NCBI GenBank assembly: GCA_001873075.1
Contig: MNYL01000175.1
Span: forward strand, 1-10,015
Origin: Fibrobacteres bacterium CG2_30_45_31
GTDB taxonomy: Bacteria > Fibrobacterota > Fibrobacteria > Fibrobacterales > Fibrobacteraceae
Direction: 5' to 3'
Length of the DNA stretch: 10,015 bases
Shown one piece after another: positions 1 through 6,354 of the stretch. A program made the position numbers and the translations under genes. The first letter of the stretch is position 1. The number at the start of each line of letters is the position of its first letter. The notes beneath the pieces are model-generated. The model ran no database searches. It was not told where the DNA came from and worked only from the letters and a program-made list of their open reading frames with translations.

Positions 1-1
1 T

Positions 2-766
2 TTTATCCGCAGCAGCAAAGGAGTTCTCGTCTCTCCCGAAGGCGTTGAATTTCTGAGCTATGCGCGGCAGGTCCTTGAACAGGAAGCCCTTTTAGAACAA
101 CGTTTTTTAGATCAGTCCCCCATCAAACAGCGATTCTGTGTTTCCACACAGCATTATGCCTTTGCCGTCAATGCCTTTGTCAATCTTCTCAAACGCTTTG
201 GAAGCGAATCCTACGAGTGTTATCTCCGCGAAACAAAAACCTTCGACATCATTCAGGATGTCTGTCATTTGCGAAGCGAAATCGGAATTCTCTACGTCAA
301 CGATTTTAACTTCAAAATTCTTTCCAAACTTTTCAAACAAAATGAATTGAAATTCACAGAACTTTTTTGCGCCACACCCCACGTATTCATCAGCAGAGAA
401 AATCCGCTAGCGCGCAAAAAGAAAGTTTCTTTGCAGGATCTGGAAGAGTATCCCTGCCTCTCTTTTGAGCAGGGAAATCACGAATCCTTTTTCTTCTCCG
501 AAGAGATTCTGAGCACGCTCAAGCACAAAAAAGAAATCCGCGTCAGTGATCGCGCCACCCTTTTCAATTTACTCATCGGCCTCAACGGCTACACCATTTC
601 CACAGGCATCATCAGCTCGGATTTGAACGGCGAAAATATTATTGCGAAACCGCTCCAGAGCGAAGAAAATATTCGCGTCGGCTGGCTCTGTCACCGCAAC
701 ATTCAATTGTCCATGCTAGCGAAAGAATATTTAACAGAGCTTCAGAAAGTCGTGGCAAAGCACTAA
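2..766 (+). CDS. LysR-family transcriptional regulator, 5'-truncated by the window edge
   Basis: Open reading frame running in from the left edge, 254 codons plus TAA. The first visible residues (FIRSSKGVLVSPEGVEFLSY) match the wing and following helix of the LysR N-terminal winged helix-turn-helix, where family members carry an F-R-x-x-K-G-V-x-L-T-x-x-G-x-x-F-L pattern. The linker helix (ARQVLEQEALLEQRF) follows. The remaining ~210 residues fit the periplasmic-binding-like effector domain; near its end is a YTISTGI segment of the kind seen in clostridial-type LysR proteins. Family members are usually about 290-300 residues, so roughly 40 N-terminal residues (most of the DNA-recognition helices) lie outside the window. 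An internal ATG at 269 is not the start, because the homologous frame is open far upstream. Target genes and ligand cannot be told. It converges with the oxidoreductase gene, so the usual divergent LysR-target arrangement is not visible on this side. Confidence 0.88.
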   Translation, partial: FIRSSKGVLVSPEGVEFLSYARQVLEQEALLEQRFLDQSPIKQRFCVSTQHYAFAVNAFVNLLKRFGSESYECYLRETKTFDIIQDVCHLRSEIGILYVNDFNFKILSKLFKQNELKFTELFCATPHVFISRENPLARKKKVSLQDLEEYPCLSFEQGNHESFFFSEEILSTLKHKKEIRVSDRATLFNLLIGLNGYTISTGIISSDLNGENIIAKPLQSEENIRVGWLCHRNIQLSMLAKEYLTELQKVVAKH

Positions 767-876
767 AGTCCGATGAAACGTCAACGGTTTGAGTTCTACA
801 ACAATAACTCGGTTTGCAAGGCTCCCGAGCCCTAGATGATTCAATCACTCTCCCCAGCAACAGGGCGACATTAAAT
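767..876. other. Convergent intergenic spacer with a weak dyad
   Basis: 110-bp gap between the stops of the LysR gene and the oxidoreductase gene. The best dyad is at 818-833: a GGCT/AGCC core around a CCCG tetraloop, extended by two weaker pairs. An overlapping alternative pairs CTCGG (808-812) with CCGAG (825-829). Neither is followed by a T-run on either strand, so a rho-independent terminator is possible but not convincing. I see no small gene here. Confidence 0.3.
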
Positions 877-1407
877 CTATCCCTGCGAAAGCCCCAGCAC
901 CAACTCCCGGTACTCCGCGCACGTTTTCTCCAGCGCTTCGGCACTCATCTCGCCCGCGCCAAATACAGTGAACGGCGGGAGCCACTGCATCAGAGCGGCA
1001 TTCGTGGTCATCTGCAACGGGCGAAGCATTTCATCCGGGGTAAAACCCAGAATATCACCCGCGCGAAATGCCGTTTGCCTTGCTCCGGCGGTGAACACCA
1101 CCAGCACCCGTTTCCCTTTCAGAAAATTCTCCGGGCCATAGACGATAGGACTGAGCACCTGATCCTGCCAATCGCGGAGCGCCGAGGGACAACTGTACCA
1201 ATACAGGGGGAATTGCCATATAATAATAGCGGCGTTGCGTAGTAAATCGGTTTCTTTTTGGAGGTCAAAAAGTCCATTTTTTTTGTGGGCCTCTAAATGG
1301 CGAAAGGTAACCCCAGGGATATCCTTCACTGCATTCACTAATGCGTTGTTGGCCTTGGAGTTAGCAATATTGGGATGAGCAAGCAAAAGAAGTATGGATT
1401 GTGACAT
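877..1407 (-). CDS. KefF/MdaB-like NAD(P)H oxidoreductase (flavodoxin-like fold)
   Basis: 176-residue protein of the flavodoxin_2 family (NAD(P)H:quinone oxidoreductases, MdaB, KefF), cytoplasmic and FMN- or FAD-dependent. Seen in the sequence: an N-terminal beta strand leading into AHPNIANSKAN (residues 10-20), the flavin phosphate-binding loop; QFPLYWYSCPSALRDWQDQV (65-84), the typical aromatic segment lining the flavin/substrate pocket; YGPENFLKGKR (90-100) followed by a strand and FTAGA (105-109), where relatives have TTGG. The start at 1407 is chosen because homology begins at MSQSILLLLAH and the length then matches KefF (about 176). An upstream in-frame ATG at 1443 adds 12 unrelated residues and has no ribosome binding site. 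The Shine-Dalgarno at 1407 is itself poor. The family reduces quinones or similar electrophiles; KefF also gates the KefC potassium channel, but no kefC is seen here. Substrate unknown. The 3' half is clearly more GC-rich than the 5' half. Confidence 0.85.
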   Translation of the reverse strand: MSQSILLLLAHPNIANSKANNALVNAVKDIPGVTFRHLEAHKKNGLFDLQKETDLLRNAAIIIWQFPLYWYSCPSALRDWQDQVLSPIVYGPENFLKGKRVLVVFTAGARQTAFRAGDILGFTPDEMLRPLQMTTNAALMQWLPPFTVFGAGEMSAEALEKTCAEYRELVLGLSQG

Positions 1408-1482
1408 ATCTTGCAATGTTAAAAAATATTCTGGAAAAAGCATTCAATAGTAGCACGACTCTGGAAAGATTTATTATCTTAT

Positions 1483-1531
1483 CCGCCATATCTAGTAGTA
1501 TTAGGTCGTTGAGCAACACAAGATGTTGATT
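1483..1531 (+). promoter_or_regulatory. Candidate pair of NrdR boxes upstream of nrdDG
   Basis: Two 16-mers resemble the NrdR operator ACACWATATATWGTGT. The downstream one (1516-1531, ACACAAGATGTTGATT) matches 12 of 16 positions; the upstream one (1483-1498, CCGCCATATCTAGTAG) matches 10 of 16, including the ATAT and TAGT core. Start-to-start spacing is 33 bp, where well-studied paired boxes lie about 31-32 bp apart on the same helix face. NrdR is the ATP-cone repressor of ribonucleotide reductase operons, so the place is right. The degenerate upstream box and the one-base excess in spacing keep this tentative. No nrdR gene is in the window. Confidence 0.4.
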
Positions 1532-1541
1532 AATGTGGAAT

Positions 1542-1564
1542 GTTCCAACCTAGGGGTTCGGAAC
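1542..1564 (+). promoter_or_regulatory. Stem-loop in the nrdD leader
   Basis: GTTCCAACC (1542-1550) pairs with GGTT (1555-1558) and GGAAC (1560-1564) to give nine base pairs around a TAGG tetraloop, with a single bulged C at 1559. It ends 10 nt before the AGGAGA at 1575 and 29 nt before the nrdD ATG. It has no following T-run, so it is not a terminator. It might stabilise the transcript, influence translation, or be the DNA dyad of an operator. Part of the 5' arm (TTCCA, 1543-1547) also forms a DNA palindrome with TGGAA at 1536-1540. Confidence 0.45.
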
Positions 1565-1593
1565 GGTGTGGTTTAGGAGAAAGGATTAGTCTG

Positions 1594-3981
1594 ATGATTT
1601 TGTCTGTAAAAAAGCGCGACGGCCGCGAAATGCCGTTCAACTTAGGGAAGATTGCGAATGCGATTGAAAAGGCTTTGCGCGCCTCTGGAGAATTGAAAGA
1701 TCGGGTCCAGGAAGAACTACAGCAATTGACCATTCCAGGAACTGCAAACGAAGACCCCATTGAGAGTATCGGTTTTAAGCTCGCCTGTGATGTGGTGGCC
1801 TACCTGGAAGCTCAGGGAAATCTGAAACCCGGCATCGAAGACATTCAGGATGCTTCGGAACACACCCTTGCGGACCAAGGTTACCCAGAGACCGCCAAAC
1901 GCTTTATTTTGTACCGTGCCGAGCGCACCCGTGTCCGCGAACTCAATACGCGTCTCATGCGCACGCTCCATGACATTACGTTCAGCGAAGCGGAAAATTC
2001 TGATCTGAAGCGCGAAAACGCAAATATCGATGGCGATACGGCCATGGGCACGATGCTGAAATACGGTTCCGAGGGAGCCAAGTATTTCTACACCATGAAC
2101 ATGCTCAAACCCGAGCATTCGCAGGCGCACCAGGATGGCGATATCCATATTCATGATCTGGATTTCTATTCCCTCACCACGACGTGCTGCCAGATTGATT
2201 TGCTCAAGCTATTCAATGGCGGATTCAACACGGGTCATGGGCACCTCCGCGCGCCCCGCGATATCCGAAGCTATGCCGCTCTCGCCGCCATTGCCATACA
2301 AAGTAACCAGAACGATCAGCACGGCGGGCAATCTGTCCCTAACTTCGACTATGCCATGGCCGATGGCGTGCGCATTACGTTCCGCAAAACGTATCGATCC
2401 AATATGATCAAGGCTCTTTTGATTCTTTCAGGGAAGCCAGAGGAAGAACTCAAAGAGATCATCACTAAACTCCATGACCAAATGGAACAATTGAATCTTG
2501 TGGCATCGATGCAAGGCAACGAAAAATTCGTTGAAGCGGAAAAGCAAGAGCTGATCAAGATTTTTAGCGCAGAGATCGTTGCCCAGGCGCAAAAGTTTGC
2601 CCAGCAACAGGCCTATGAAGAGACAGACAAAGCCACATTCCAGGCAATGGAAGCACTTGTACACAATTTGAATAGTATGCACAGCCGCGCTGGGGCGCAA
2701 ACGCCTTTCTCTTCTATTAACTATGGCATGGATACGTCTCCTGAGGCAAAAATGGTGGTGCGGAATTTGTTGCTCACCACGGAAGAAGGCCTCGGCGGCG
2801 GAGAGACTCCGATTTTTCCTATTCAGATTTACCGCATCAAAAAAGGCATCAATCTGGATCCCGGTGATCCGAACTACGATATTTTCAAACTCGCTTGCCG
2901 CGTCAGTGCCAAGCGGTTATTCCCGAATTTCAGTTTTCAGGATGCACCTTACAATTTGCAGTATTATAAACCGGGTCACCCGGAAACGGAAATCGCCTAC
3001 ATGGGCTGCCGTACCCGCGTGATCGGAAACCCGTATGATACTTCCCGCGAAATCACCTATGGCCGTGGGAACCTGAGTTTCACCTCCATCAACTTGCCGC
3101 GTATCGCAATCAAGCTTAACGGGAGCAAGGATCTGTTCTTTAAGGAGCTCGATCGTTTGTTGGAACTCACCCGCGATCAGTTGCTGGAGCGCTTAGAAGT
3201 GCAGAGCCGCAAAAAAGTAAAAAACTACCCGTTCCTGATGGGACAAGGGGTTTGGATCGATTCCGATAAACTCAATTGGAACGATGAAGTGCGCGAAGTG
3301 CTTAAACACGGTACGCTTTCCATTGGTTTCATCGGCCTTGCGGAAACTTTGGTCATGCTTACAGGCAAGCACCATGGCGAATCTGAAGAATCTCAGAAGC
3401 TGGGTCTTGAGATTGTGAAACACATGCGTCATTTCTGCGATAGCGAGACCAAAAAGACGGGAATTACGTTTACCTTGCTCGCAACGCCTGCCGAAGGCCT
3501 TTCCGGCCGTTTCGTGCGCTTGGATCATAAGCGTTTTGGTTCTATTAAAGGTGTCACGGATCGCGATTATTACACGAATTCTTTCCATGTGCCGGTGTAT
3601 TACAAAACTTCTGCGATTCATAAAATTGAAGTGGAAGCGCCCTACCACGAGTTTACCAATGCGGGCCACATCAGTTACATCGAACTGGATGGCAATCCGA
3701 GTCACAACTTGGAAGCCTTTGAAAAGGTGGTCCACACGATGCAACAAAAGGGCATCGGTTACGGCTCCATCAATCATCCGGTGGATCGCCACCCCACCTG
3801 CGGCTACACAGGGATCATCGGTGACGAATGCCCCAAATGCCACGCCAAGGAATCGGATGGCGCGAAGTTCGAACGCATCCGCCGCATCACGGGTTATCTT
3901 GTGGGCACTTTGGAACGATTCAACGATGCTAAAAAAGCAGAGGTGAAGGACCGCGTGAAGCACAACGTGAAGCTGGACTAA
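1594..3981 (+). CDS. nrdD: Anaerobic (class III) ribonucleoside-triphosphate reductase
   Basis: 795-residue glycyl-radical enzyme that reduces ribonucleoside triphosphates to dNTPs under anoxia; cytoplasmic. An N-terminal ATP-cone (about residues 3-105, starting VKKRDGREMPFNLGKI) gives allosteric control by ATP/dATP. The catalytic barrel contains TTTCCQIDL with C198/C199, of which one corresponds to the reductant-side cysteine, and YMGCRTRV with C472, the expected thiyl-radical cysteine. Near the C-terminus is a zinc site with C736, C746 and C749, where H733 takes the place of a fourth cysteine. The radical loop is RRITGYLVG with G767 as the radical glycine, 28 residues from the end, as normal. 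The start at 1594 is supported by AAGGA at 1581-1585, 8 nt upstream, and by homology beginning at MILSVKKRDG; an upstream ATG at 1540 would add 18 unrelated residues and cover the leader hairpin. nrdG follows after 4 nt. Probably NrdR-controlled (see boxes). Confidence 0.97.
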   Translation: MILSVKKRDGREMPFNLGKIANAIEKALRASGELKDRVQEELQQLTIPGTANEDPIESIGFKLACDVVAYLEAQGNLKPGIEDIQDASEHTLADQGYPETAKRFILYRAERTRVRELNTRLMRTLHDITFSEAENSDLKRENANIDGDTAMGTMLKYGSEGAKYFYTMNMLKPEHSQAHQDGDIHIHDLDFYSLTTTCCQIDLLKLFNGGFNTGHGHLRAPRDIRSYAALAAIAIQSNQNDQHGGQSVPNFDYAMADGVRITFRKTYRSNMIKALLILSGKPEEELKEIITKLHDQMEQLNLVASMQGNEKFVEAEKQELIKIFSAEIVAQAQKFAQQQAYEETDKATFQAMEALVHNLNSMHSRAGAQTPFSSINYGMDTSPEAKMVVRNLLLTTEEGLGGGETPIFPIQIYRIKKGINLDPGDPNYDIFKLACRVSAKRLFPNFSFQDAPYNLQYYKPGHPETEIAYMGCRTRVIGNPYDTSREITYGRGNLSFTSINLPRIAIKLNGSKDLFFKELDRLLELTRDQLLERLEVQSRKKVKNYPFLMGQGVWIDSDKLNWNDEVREVLKHGTLSIGFIGLAETLVMLTGKHHGESEESQKLGLEIVKHMRHFCDSETKKTGITFTLLATPAEGLSGRFVRLDHKRFGSIKGVTDRDYYTNSFHVPVYYKTSAIHKIEVEAPYHEFTNAGHISYIELDGNPSHNLEAFEKVVHTMQQKGIGYGSINHPVDRHPTCGYTGIIGDECPKCHAKESDGAKFERIRRITGYLVGTLERFNDAKKAEVKDRVKHNVKLD

Positions 3982-3985
3982 AGTC

Positions 3986-4525
3986 ATGGCTGAAGTTCAC
4001 GGGACTTTGCGCATCGCAGGTATAGAGCCAGAGTCTTTTGTGGATGGTCCGGGCATCCGTATGACTATTTTCGTGCAGGGATGCCCGCATCATTGTCCAG
4101 AGTGTCACAATCCGCAGACCCACGATTTCAAAAGCGGGCACAACATTGACATTGCTGAAATTTTAGAGATGATTTCAGAAAATGAACTTCTCGATGGGAT
4201 TACGTTCAGCGGCGGGGAGCCCTTTTGCCATGCGGCGGCACTGCTTCCACTCGCGCGCGAAATCCGAGAGCGGGGTTATCATCTGACGATTTATTCCGGG
4301 TACACTTACGAAGAACTTCTGGAAAAGTCTAAAACAGAGCCCGCCATTTTGGAATTGCTCGCATTTGCGAATTTGCTTATTGATGGCCGTTTTATTTTTG
4401 CGGAAAAGACATTGGATGTTCCCTTCAAAGGTTCCCTGAACCAGCGTTTAATTGATGTGCAAGCGACTCTCGGTAAGGACCGCGTGGTGCTCTGGAATCC
4501 GGGCGAAGATTACAAAGACCTGTAA
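3986..4525 (+). CDS. nrdG: Anaerobic ribonucleotide reductase-activating protein (radical SAM)
   Basis: 179-residue radical-SAM activase that cleaves S-adenosylmethionine with a [4Fe-4S] cluster to create the glycyl radical on NrdD (G767 here). The cluster motif C33-x3-C37-x2-C40 lies in QGCPHHCPECHNPQ, preceded by the typical SFVDGPGIRMTIFVQGC context. FSGGEPF (residues 74-80) is the SAM-binding GGE motif. DGRF and GSLNQR further on are also typical of NrdG. The length is in the usual range. The ATG lies 4 nt after the nrdD TAA. Only a weak GGA at 3975-3977 precedes it, so translation is probably coupled to nrdD. Two hairpins with T-rich tails follow the stop. The pairing with nrdD makes the assignment secure over other small activases such as PflA. 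Confidence 0.96.
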   Translation: MAEVHGTLRIAGIEPESFVDGPGIRMTIFVQGCPHHCPECHNPQTHDFKSGHNIDIAEILEMISENELLDGITFSGGEPFCHAAALLPLAREIRERGYHLTIYSGYTYEELLEKSKTEPAILELLAFANLLIDGRFIFAEKTLDVPFKGSLNQRLIDVQATLGKDRVVLWNPGEDYKDL

Positions 4526-4528
4526 AAC

Positions 4529-4549
4529 TTCAATTGCTATTGAATTTTT
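4529..4549 (+). terminator. AT-rich terminator-like hairpin after nrdG
   Basis: TTCAAT (4529-4534) and ATTGAA (4539-4544) form a perfect 6-bp stem around TGCT, followed at once by five T residues (4545-4549). It starts 3 nt after the nrdG stop. The shape is that of a rho-independent terminator, but the stem has little GC, so it is probably weak alone and backed up by the next hairpin. Confidence 0.45.
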
Positions 4550-4552
4550 AAA

Positions 4553-4585
4553 GAGCCCACCCGATGTTCGCGCGGGCTCCATTTT
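4553..4585 (+). terminator. Rho-independent terminator of nrdDG
   Basis: GAGCCC (4553-4558) pairs with GGGCTC (4574-4579). Inside, CG at 4562-4563 pairs with CG at 4569-4570 and one further pair is possible, so the loop is partly closed. The tail is CATTTTG, with four T at 4582-4585. On the opposite strand the stem is followed by CTCTTTAAAAATTC, so it might work weakly in both directions. Confidence 0.65.
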
Positions 4586-4647
4586 GTGTGTGCTTGTTTT
4601 GATTTCCGCGTTGGGGAAATTGAAAAAATCACCATTTTGTGTGCTTG
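4579..4647. repeat. Short near-direct repeat in the nrdG-ftsZ spacer
   Basis: CCATTTTGTGTGTGCTTG (4579-4596) recurs as CCATTTTGTGTGCTTG (4632-4647), identical except for one missing TG. The first copy is the tail of the nrdDG terminator. Between them lies a dyad pairing ATTTCC (4602-4607) with GGAAAT (4615-4620). The spacer therefore looks as if part of a terminator tail was duplicated. No gene is visible in the stretch. Confidence 0.5.
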
Positions 4648-4712
4648 CGAAATCTGTTTTTTTGAATACAAATTCATGCCTAGTCATAAACCAGAAATTT
4701 CTTTTACAAACG

Positions 4713-4753
4713 CAAAGAACTACCGCGGCAGGGAGTCCGCAGTAGTTCCTTTG
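4713..4753 (-). terminator. Strong hairpin, probable ftsZ terminator (perhaps bidirectional)
   Basis: The arms are CAAAG-AACTAC-GCGG (4713-4728) and CCGC-GTAGTT-CTTTG (4737-4753), giving 15 base pairs interrupted by one C-A mismatch (4724/4741) and one bulged C (4748), with an 8-nt loop. Read on the minus strand, leaving ftsZ, the GTAGTT arm is followed by a T-rich CTTTGCGTTTGT. On the plus strand it is followed by CCTTTGTTGT. It can thus end transcription from ftsZ and stop read-through from nrdDG. Confidence 0.6.
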
Positions 4754-4760
4754 TTGTGGT

Positions 4761-4788
4761 GATACCTCAGGGGTAAATCCGAGGTATC
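4761..4788 (-). terminator. Second hairpin directly after ftsZ
   Basis: GATACCTC (4761-4768) and GAGGTATC (4781-4788) form a perfect 8-bp stem with a 12-nt loop that may close further through GG/CC. It begins 27 nt beyond the ftsZ stop in the minus direction. It lacks a T-tract on either side, so on its own it is not a standard intrinsic terminator. It may protect the 3' end of the mRNA or work together with the hairpin at 4713-4753. Confidence 0.45.
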
Positions 4789-4815
4789 GGTTGGGAATAA
4801 GTGGAATTTATAGAC

Positions 4816-6327
4816 TTAAAATATGTCTCCTTGGATCTTGTTGTTGCGAAGAAAAGCGGGCACGGAATAATCTATTCCGGAATCTTTTAATGGATTTTCA
4901 TCGCGTTCGCCAAAGGAAGACATCTGACGTGTTTCCTGAATGGGAGCGGCAGAGACACGCGGAGCAGAAACGGTCACTGCTGGCGCAGAGACTGTCACTG
5001 CAGGCATTTCCATAGTCGCTGTGGAAGAAGCCTTCGCAGCCGTCTGTGATGCCGACGAGGAATACACTTCTTCTTCAAAACCGGAGAAAGAGCGAACATC
5101 CAAAGTCGGTTCTTGGTAAGATTCAAAGTAAGGCGATTCTGTCATCGGAGCATAAGCAGGTGCCGCAACAGGTGCTGCTGGGGTCACCGAAGCTAAAGAA
5201 GCGAAGTTAGCGGTCGGGCGCGGAATTGCAGTTTCAACCACGCGATTCGTTGCTGTTTTTGCTCTAGGCATCCCTACGTTTGCATCTTGAGCGACATTAG
5301 TGTAAGCATCCTGAGCATTGGTTTCACGCGGGAATCCAGTAGCAATGACGGTAATGCTCACCTTGTCACCCAATTCTGGGATCGTAATGTCACCGACAAT
5401 AATCGAAGGATCATTGGTATCGCCCACAGACTCATACAAATAAGCCATCGCGGTAGAATATTCCTGCATGGTAAAGTTTTCACCATGAGAAACATTAACG
5501 AGGACACCCGAAGCGCCAGCGATGTTGACATCATCCAAAAGCGGGCAGTTGATAGCCGCTTCTGCAGCACGGAGCGCACGGTCATCACCATCAGCAATGC
5601 CTGTACCCATCAGAGCATCGCCGCCATTTTCCATAACGGAACGCACATCATTGAAATCCACATGGATATTCCCATGACGCAGCATAATATCACAAACACT
5701 CTTTACTGCATTGCCGAGAACTTCGTCAACGGAGCCAAAAGCTTGTTCCATCGTCGTGGACTTATCAATCACTTCAAGCACTTTCTGATTATTGATAACA
5801 ATGATCGTATCCACCGCTTCACGGAGAGCCGCAACACCACTCTTCGCATTGCGACTGCGAACAGGACCTTCCCATTTGAAAGGCATGGACACTACAGCAA
5901 CAGTCAGGATGCCCAGTTTGCGGGCGATCTCAGCAACCACGGGAGCGGCACCGGTTCCTGTACCACCACCCATCCCAGCGGCGATAAATACCAAATCAGC
6001 CCCTTGCAGTTTTTCGGCAACAAGATCGCGATCTTCGAGAATCGCTTTACGGCCAATGTCCGGTTTTGCGCCTGCGCCAAGGGTTTTGGTGATCTTCTGA
6101 CCGATCGCCACCTTATCGTCTGCAAGGCTGTTTTCCAAAGCCAAGGCATCCGTATTGATGGCGAGGAATTCAACACCGGGAATGCCCATCTTGACCATGC
6201 GATTGACCGCATTGCCACCGGCACCACCGACACCGACTACCTTTACTTTTGCACTGCCGAGCGAGGCCTCGCTGGCAATGATACGAGGAAAGGATTCCCT
6301 TTCTATGTTTTCATTTATGTTGTTCAT
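4816..6327 (-). CDS. ftsZ: Cell division GTPase FtsZ
   Basis: 503-residue tubulin homologue that polymerises at mid-cell into the Z-ring and recruits the divisome. The GTPase domain shows VKVVGVGGAGGNAVNRM (28-44), the tubulin signature GGGTGTG (120-126), and the T7 catalytic loop in HVDFNDVRSVM with D224 and D227. The globular part ends near ATGF (329-332). A ~150-residue linker rich in Ala, Pro, Ser and Thr follows, so the protein is much longer than the usual 380-400. It contains a tandem AVTVSAP repeat (443-456). The C-terminal peptide DYSVPAFLR (486-494) is the conserved site that binds FtsA and other partners. The ATG is supported by AGGGAG ending 6 nt upstream on the minus strand. The gene is last in the cluster, 27 nt after ftsA, and is followed by two hairpins. 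Confidence 0.98.
   Translation of the reverse strand: MNNINENIERESFPRIIASEASLGSAKVKVVGVGGAGGNAVNRMVKMGIPGVEFLAINTDALALENSLADDKVAIGQKITKTLGAGAKPDIGRKAILEDRDLVAEKLQGADLVFIAAGMGGGTGTGAAPVVAEIARKLGILTVAVVSMPFKWEGPVRSRNAKSGVAALREAVDTIIVINNQKVLEVIDKSTTMEQAFGSVDEVLGNAVKSVCDIMLRHGNIHVDFNDVRSVMENGGDALMGTGIADGDDRALRAAEAAINCPLLDDVNIAGASGVLVNVSHGENFTMQEYSTAMAYLYESVGDTNDPSIIVGDITIPELGDKVSITVIATGFPRETNAQDAYTNVAQDANVGMPRAKTATNRVVETAIPRPTANFASLASVTPAAPVAAPAYAPMTESPYFESYQEPTLDVRSFSGFEEEVYSSSASQTAAKASSTATMEMPAVTVSAPAVTVSAPRVSAAPIQETRQMSSFGERDENPLKDSGIDYSVPAFLRNNKIQGDIF
4964..5005 (-). repeat. 21-bp tandem repeat inside the ftsZ linker
   Basis: Two adjacent 21-bp units (4964-4984 and 4985-5005) differ at only three positions and encode consecutive AVTVSAP heptads. 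A degenerate third unit gives RVSAAP. The repeat is in frame, multiples of seven residues, and lies in the disordered linker, where length change is tolerated. Confidence 0.8.
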
Positions 6328-6354
6328 TTGGTTCTCCCTGTTATTGATTAATTC

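Larger units (their letters stand above)
1408..1593. other. Divergent intergenic region upstream of nrdD
   Basis: 186 bp separating the minus-strand oxidoreductase from plus-strand nrdD, so it must carry promoters for both. A TAGTAT at 1496-1501 could be a -10 element for nrdD, but I find no good -35 partner, so the promoter is not called. The candidate NrdR boxes and leader hairpin are listed separately. I see no reading frame here that looks like a gene. Confidence 0.5.

Noticed and set aside
814..1242. Plus-strand frame of 142 codons opposite the oxidoreductase
   Set aside because: Arg/His/Pro-rich protein typical of a shadow of GC-rich coding DNA; the minus-strand frame has clear flavodoxin-fold motifs.
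1430..1467. TCTGGAAA repeated at 1430-1437 and 1460-1467 in the divergent spacer
   Set aside because: An 8-mer repeated once in AT-rich intergenic DNA is expected by chance, and neither copy forms a dyad.
3193..3987. Open frame of 264 codons on the minus strand inside nrdD
   Set aside because: Antisense to the catalytic part of nrdD, which carries all expected motifs in the plus-strand frame.
4663..4676. TGAAT/ATTCA dyad with a T-run in the nrdG-ftsZ spacer
   Set aside because: The T-run lies before the dyad on the plus strand and becomes an A-run after it on the minus strand, so it is not a terminator in either direction.
4452..4745. Plus-strand frame of 97 codons overlapping the nrdG end and the spacer
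   Set aside because: It starts inside nrdG in another frame and runs through the terminator hairpins; no ribosome binding site and no recognisable protein.
5287..6351. Long open frame (354 codons) on the plus strand opposite ftsZ
   Set aside because: It lies wholly antisense to a well-matched ftsZ, its protein has no recognisable domain, and it follows from codon bias in the true gene. There is no good ribosome binding site.
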